64,000 bases of DNA from Candidatus Coatesiibacteriota bacterium (GTDB lineage: Bacteria > JAFGND01): positions 1-64,000 of the forward strand of contig JAFGND010000034.1 in assembly GCA_016927185.1 (NCBI GenBank). Direction: 5' to 3'. The position numbers and the translations under genes are program-made. The notes beneath the pieces are model-generated. The model was not told the origin of the DNA and did no database searches. It saw only the letters and a program-made list of their open reading frames with translations. The stretch's first letter is position 1, and every line of letters begins with the position of its first letter. Shown piece by piece: positions 61,532 to 64,000 of the stretch.

Positions 61532-62104
61532 CTATATCATCCCCGGTTTTTCATTTCTTTTAAGCATTGAAAAGAACTTCTTAATTCTTCTCTTTCTTGT
61601 TTCCTCCTTTTTTGCATCATTAATCCAGTTTATATAGTTTCTTTTGTTTGATGGAGTAAGTTTCAGGTAAAATTTTAAAGCCTTTTCATTAGATGAAAGG
61701 ACTTCCATCAAGTCAGGAGGCTCTTCAGGCATTGTCTTCTTCGGAGATTCCTTTAGATCAATGTTGAGAAGCTTTTTATCAAAAACCTTCATGCCTTCCT
61801 CTCTCATCCTTCCTTCAGAAATAAGCTTCTTAACTCTTTTTATATTCGCTACTGACCACTTGCTTCTGTTTTTTCTTACTGTGAACTTTCTCAAGTATTT
61901 TTCATCATCAAGTCTTTTTATAATGCTGTCTATCCAGCCATAGCAAAGTGCTACATCCAGTGCATCACTATATGAGATTGAGGTTTTAAGAGAGCTCTTC
62001 TTATAGAAGATAAGCCATATCTCTTTCTTGTTATCAGAATTCCCTGCAAGCCAGTTTTCCCATTCATTTCTATCTGAAACATGAATGCAATCCAGGATTC
62101 TCAT
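61532..62104 (-). CDS. YdeI/OmpD-associated family protein
   Basis: A 190-aa soluble basic protein of the YdeI/OmpD-associated (bacteriocin-protection-like) family. It shows NEWENWLAGNSDNKKEIWL, SYSDALDVALCYGWIDSI and the NRSKWSVANIKRVKKLISEGRM core, with the C-terminal helical lid SNKRNYINWINDAKKEETR. The biochemical function is unknown and the family name comes from weak stress-resistance phenotypes. AGGAAGGA precedes the start. It is followed nine bases later by the methyltransferase. Confidence 0.82.
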   Translation of the reverse strand: MRILDCIHVSDRNEWENWLAGNSDNKKEIWLIFYKKSSLKTSISYSDALDVALCYGWIDSIIKRLDDEKYLRKFTVRKNRSKWSVANIKRVKKLISEGRMREEGMKVFDKKLLNIDLKESPKKTMPEEPPDLMEVLSSNEKALKFYLKLTPSNKRNYINWINDAKKEETRKRRIKKFFSMLKRNEKPGMI

Positions 62105-62170
62105 TCCATATCCTTCCTTACATAATCATGAATAACAATAATATGATAGTCCTTCTGAAATTTGATAAAA

Positions 62171-62989
62171 ATGTCAATGAGATTAGTTGCATGTTTGAAA
62201 CAAAATCTTGACATTATTCATACAAAGTCAGGCAAAAGTAATGTGGAAATTAAGAATCCTCTCATTGACAAAGTGGCTACATCATATTTATATGTAATAA
62301 CAATCACAACACTGATAATAATAGTAACGAATTTATCGGATTTACTTATTCTTCTTGGTCTTCATATCATAATCCTCTTGATTCTTAGATCCTTCAAGTT
62401 AAGGAAGAATTTTCTTGTATTCATAGTCACTATTGCCTTGTTCCAGATGGTTTTCCAGAGAAGTGGAGATATAATACTTCTGGGTTTCATTACCAGGCAA
62501 GGGCTTTATTATTCTATTGCAACTTCAGTGAGACTGTTTGTAATAATGTCCACATCTGACATCATACTGGATATTTCAAGAAATGATTTGATAAACTTGC
62601 TTAGATTCATGAGAATTCCAGCAGAGATTGTTCTCATGTATACACTAACTCTGCTATTTGTTGATAATCTGAGGCAGAGAAGCAGGGAAATCCTTGTGGC
62701 AATTCAGCTGAGAGGGCTCGATATACAGAAGCTTAATCTGATTATGAAATTCAGGCTATTAAAGAAACTGTTACTACCTCTCTTTATTGGAAGTCTGCTG
62801 AAGGCAAAAAAAATTGCTGCTGCACTGGAAATAAGAGGATATGGTTCAACAAGAAATCCCACCAGTTTATACAAGATTAGATATAGATTTAAATATGCAC
62901 TGTTGCAGCTTTTCATAATAGCTTCTGCAGCAGTTTTTTATTATATGTCATCGAAAGGATTTTATGAAAGTTTTCTGCTTGATTGGTAG
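62171..62989 (+). CDS. Energy-coupling factor transporter transmembrane protein (EcfT/CbiQ family)
   Basis: Membrane coupling subunit of an ECF vitamin or metal importer. The ATG at 62171 is used here; TTG 62162 and ATG 62177 are alternatives, and none has a good ribosome site. About five hydrophobic segments are present, then two cytoplasmic coupling helices with AIQLRGLD and ALEIRGYG, the Ala-Arg-Gly motifs that engage the ATPases. No EcfA ATPase or S-component is in the window. It overlaps the mobB-like gene by 26 bases, so a molybdate/tungstate or vitamin role is possible but unproven. Confidence 0.8.
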   Translation: MSMRLVACLKQNLDIIHTKSGKSNVEIKNPLIDKVATSYLYVITITTLIIIVTNLSDLLILLGLHIIILLILRSFKLRKNFLVFIVTIALFQMVFQRSGDIILLGFITRQGLYYSIATSVRLFVIMSTSDIILDISRNDLINLLRFMRIPAEIVLMYTLTLLFVDNLRQRSREILVAIQLRGLDIQKLNLIMKFRLLKKLLLPLFIGSLLKAKKIAAALEIRGYGSTRNPTSLYKIRYRFKYALLQLFIIASAAVFYYMSSKGFYESFLLDW

Positions 62990-63713
62990 CCATTCAAATT
63001 CAGGTAAAACTACAACAGCTTGTGAAATCATAAGGAATTTGAAAAAAAGAAACTATTCGGTTTCAGCATTGAAAGATATTCATATTGAAGGATTCAGCAT
63101 TGATTCTGAAGGTAAAGACACCTGGCTAATGTCTGAAGCTGGAGCAAATCCAGTAATTTCATTTTCTGAAAAGGAAACCGGAATTATCTACAGGAAAAGA
63201 CTTCCTATAGATTCAATCAAGCAGCATCTTTCGAGTGACTACCTGGTTATTGAAGGAGGCAAGTCTTTTTATTATCCAGCGATTGCTGTTTCTGATGGAG
63301 TTGATGATCTTGAAAAGATTGTTGACGAAAGAGTCTTCGCTATTTCTGGACCAGTTTCAAGAGATGTCAGCACATTCAAGAACATTCCAGTTTTCGATAT
63401 TTATAAAAGTATTGATGAATTTGTTGATTACATAATGGATATTGTTCCTCCTGCTCTGCCATTCTTTGATGATGATTGTTGCAGATTTTGCGGGATGACT
63501 TGCAGCGAAATGCTTGTAAAACTGCTTAGAAAAGAGAAGAATATTAATGAATGCATTGCTTATGCAAACAACAAGATCAAACTGAAGATTGGGGAAAAAA
63601 CCATAGATATGGTTCCTTTTGTTCAGGATACACTTGTTGATGTAATAAAGGGATTTTTGAGAAACCTCAAGGGTTATGATTCTCAAGCAAGTATAGAGAT
63701 AATTATCAAGTAG
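62964..63713 (+). CDS. MobB-like P-loop GTPase with C-terminal cysteine cluster
   Basis: A 249-aa protein. The N-terminal half follows MobB (molybdopterin-guanine-dinucleotide synthesis B): FCLIGSHSNSGKTTTACEII with P-loop Lys15, KDIHIEGFSIDSEGKDTWLMSEAGA, and the YLVIEGGKS strand. An extension from about 165 has Cys172, Cys173, Cys176 and Cys180 (DCCRFCGMTCSEM), which could hold an iron-sulfur cluster or zinc and is absent from ordinary MobB. It may help to mature or insert the pterin cofactor needed by the AFOR enzyme at 51093-53878 (inference). It overlaps the EcfT-like gene. Confidence 0.78.
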   Translation: MKVFCLIGSHSNSGKTTTACEIIRNLKKRNYSVSALKDIHIEGFSIDSEGKDTWLMSEAGANPVISFSEKETGIIYRKRLPIDSIKQHLSSDYLVIEGGKSFYYPAIAVSDGVDDLEKIVDERVFAISGPVSRDVSTFKNIPVFDIYKSIDEFVDYIMDIVPPALPFFDDDCCRFCGMTCSEMLVKLLRKEKNINECIAYANNKIKLKIGEKTIDMVPFVQDTLVDVIKGFLRNLKGYDSQASIEIIIK

Positions 63714-63715
63714 TC

Positions 63716-64000
63716 ATGGAAGTATCAATAGGAACATCTGGATATGTATATGCTGACTGGAAGGAAGTTTTCTATCCAAGAGGCACAAAGGATTTTCTGA
63801 GCTATTACCAGCAATTCTTCAAGATAGTGGAGATAAATTCTACATATTATCAGGAGATTGATGCTTCTTTTTTCAAGAACATTGCCAGAAAAACAAGGAA
63901 TGATTTCTCTTTTGCAGTTAAAGCATACTCGACTTTGACTCACAAGAGAGATGATTTCAAGAGGGCAGCGAAGAAATTCAAAGAAGCTCTACTACCATTA
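63716..64000 (+). CDS. DUF72 (YecE-like) protein, 5' part only
   Basis: 95 codons of a gene that runs off the window end. The start follows the previous stop by two bases (TAG TC ATG). The sequence has the DUF72 opening: SIGTSGYVYADWKEVFYP, LSYYQQFFKIVEINSTYYQ, FSFAVKAYSTLTH. DUF72 proteins are TIM-barrel-like and of unknown function. The full length (about 230-280 aa in the family) cannot be confirmed. Confidence 0.85.
   Translation, partial: MEVSIGTSGYVYADWKEVFYPRGTKDFLSYYQQFFKIVEINSTYYQEIDASFFKNIARKTRNDFSFAVKAYSTLTHKRDDFKRAAKKFKEALLPL

Overview
The window is AT-rich bacterial chromosome carrying about 54 tightly packed genes. Many neighbours overlap by a few bases, and strong AGGAGG-type ribosome sites are common. 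The organism is Gram-negative: it has Lol lipoprotein-sorting genes, an outer-membrane barrel candidate, many lipoproteins and a meso-diaminopimelate pathway. Several traits point to the Fibrobacteres-Chlorobi-Bacteroidetes (FCB) side of the tree. Five proteins end in a type IX secretion (T9SS)-like C-terminal domain, SecA carries a roughly 200-residue insertion like that of Bacteroidetes SecA, and some promoters resemble TTG-N18-TAnnTTTG. The rest of the content (EndoQ fused to a UvrD helicase, DapL, an archaeal/LonB-like protease, cyclase-ATPase-TPR and ParB-TPR proteins) suggests a poorly studied candidate phylum of that group rather than a classical Bacteroidetes. This placement is inference. 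No mobile element, phage or CRISPR array was seen.

Layout. 136-4850 (+): a complete branched-chain amino-acid/amide ABC importer (SBP, two permeases, two ATPases), followed within 40 bp by a large class III cyclase-ATPase-TPR signalling protein (to 8555) whose start is abnormal. 8743-16254 (+): Lon-like protease, LysM/M74 murein endopeptidase, sulfatase-fold hydrolase and two tandem GT-C-like membrane proteins. 16224-17844 (-): WD40 lipoprotein and beta-barrel protein. 17998-23613 (+): a four-gene operon of a 66-aa protein, a ParB-TPR fusion, a lipoprotein and a receiver-GAF-PAS-GAF-GGDEF regulator. 23708-26862 (+): four tandem paralogous secreted proteins with T9SS-like tails. 26909-34259 (-): zinc ribbon-PEGA protein, then an operon of EndoQ-UvrD fusion, flavodoxin, dapF, dapL and dapA. 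34477-34633: tRNA-Lys and tRNA-Ala. 34962-40374 (-): a five-gene operon containing gatA. 40469-41482 (-): second WD40 lipoprotein. 41687-47474 (+): small coiled-coil membrane protein, secA, lolC/E, lolD. 47527-50904 (-): exported carboxypeptidase-regulatory-like, TPR and PQQ-propeller proteins. 50941-55716 (+): possible 41-aa cysteine protein, split aldehyde ferredoxin oxidoreductase, phosphohexomutase. 55723-56481 (-): mazG. 56820-60995 (+): lone trpB, radical SAM enzyme, GT-C-like membrane protein. 60992-62104 (-): methyltransferase and YdeI-like protein. 62162-64000 (+): EcfT-like permease, MobB-like GTPase with an extra cysteine cluster, and a DUF72 gene cut by the window end.

Functional themes. 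These are amino-acid uptake and lysine/peptidoglycan precursor synthesis; envelope building and export (SecA, Lol, M74, GT-C-like proteins, T9SS-type cargo); nucleotide second-messenger signalling (cyclase, GGDEF); repair of deaminated DNA; and a tungsten/molybdenum-pterin aldehyde oxidoreductase with a possible cofactor-maturation gene (mobB-like) about 9 kb away.
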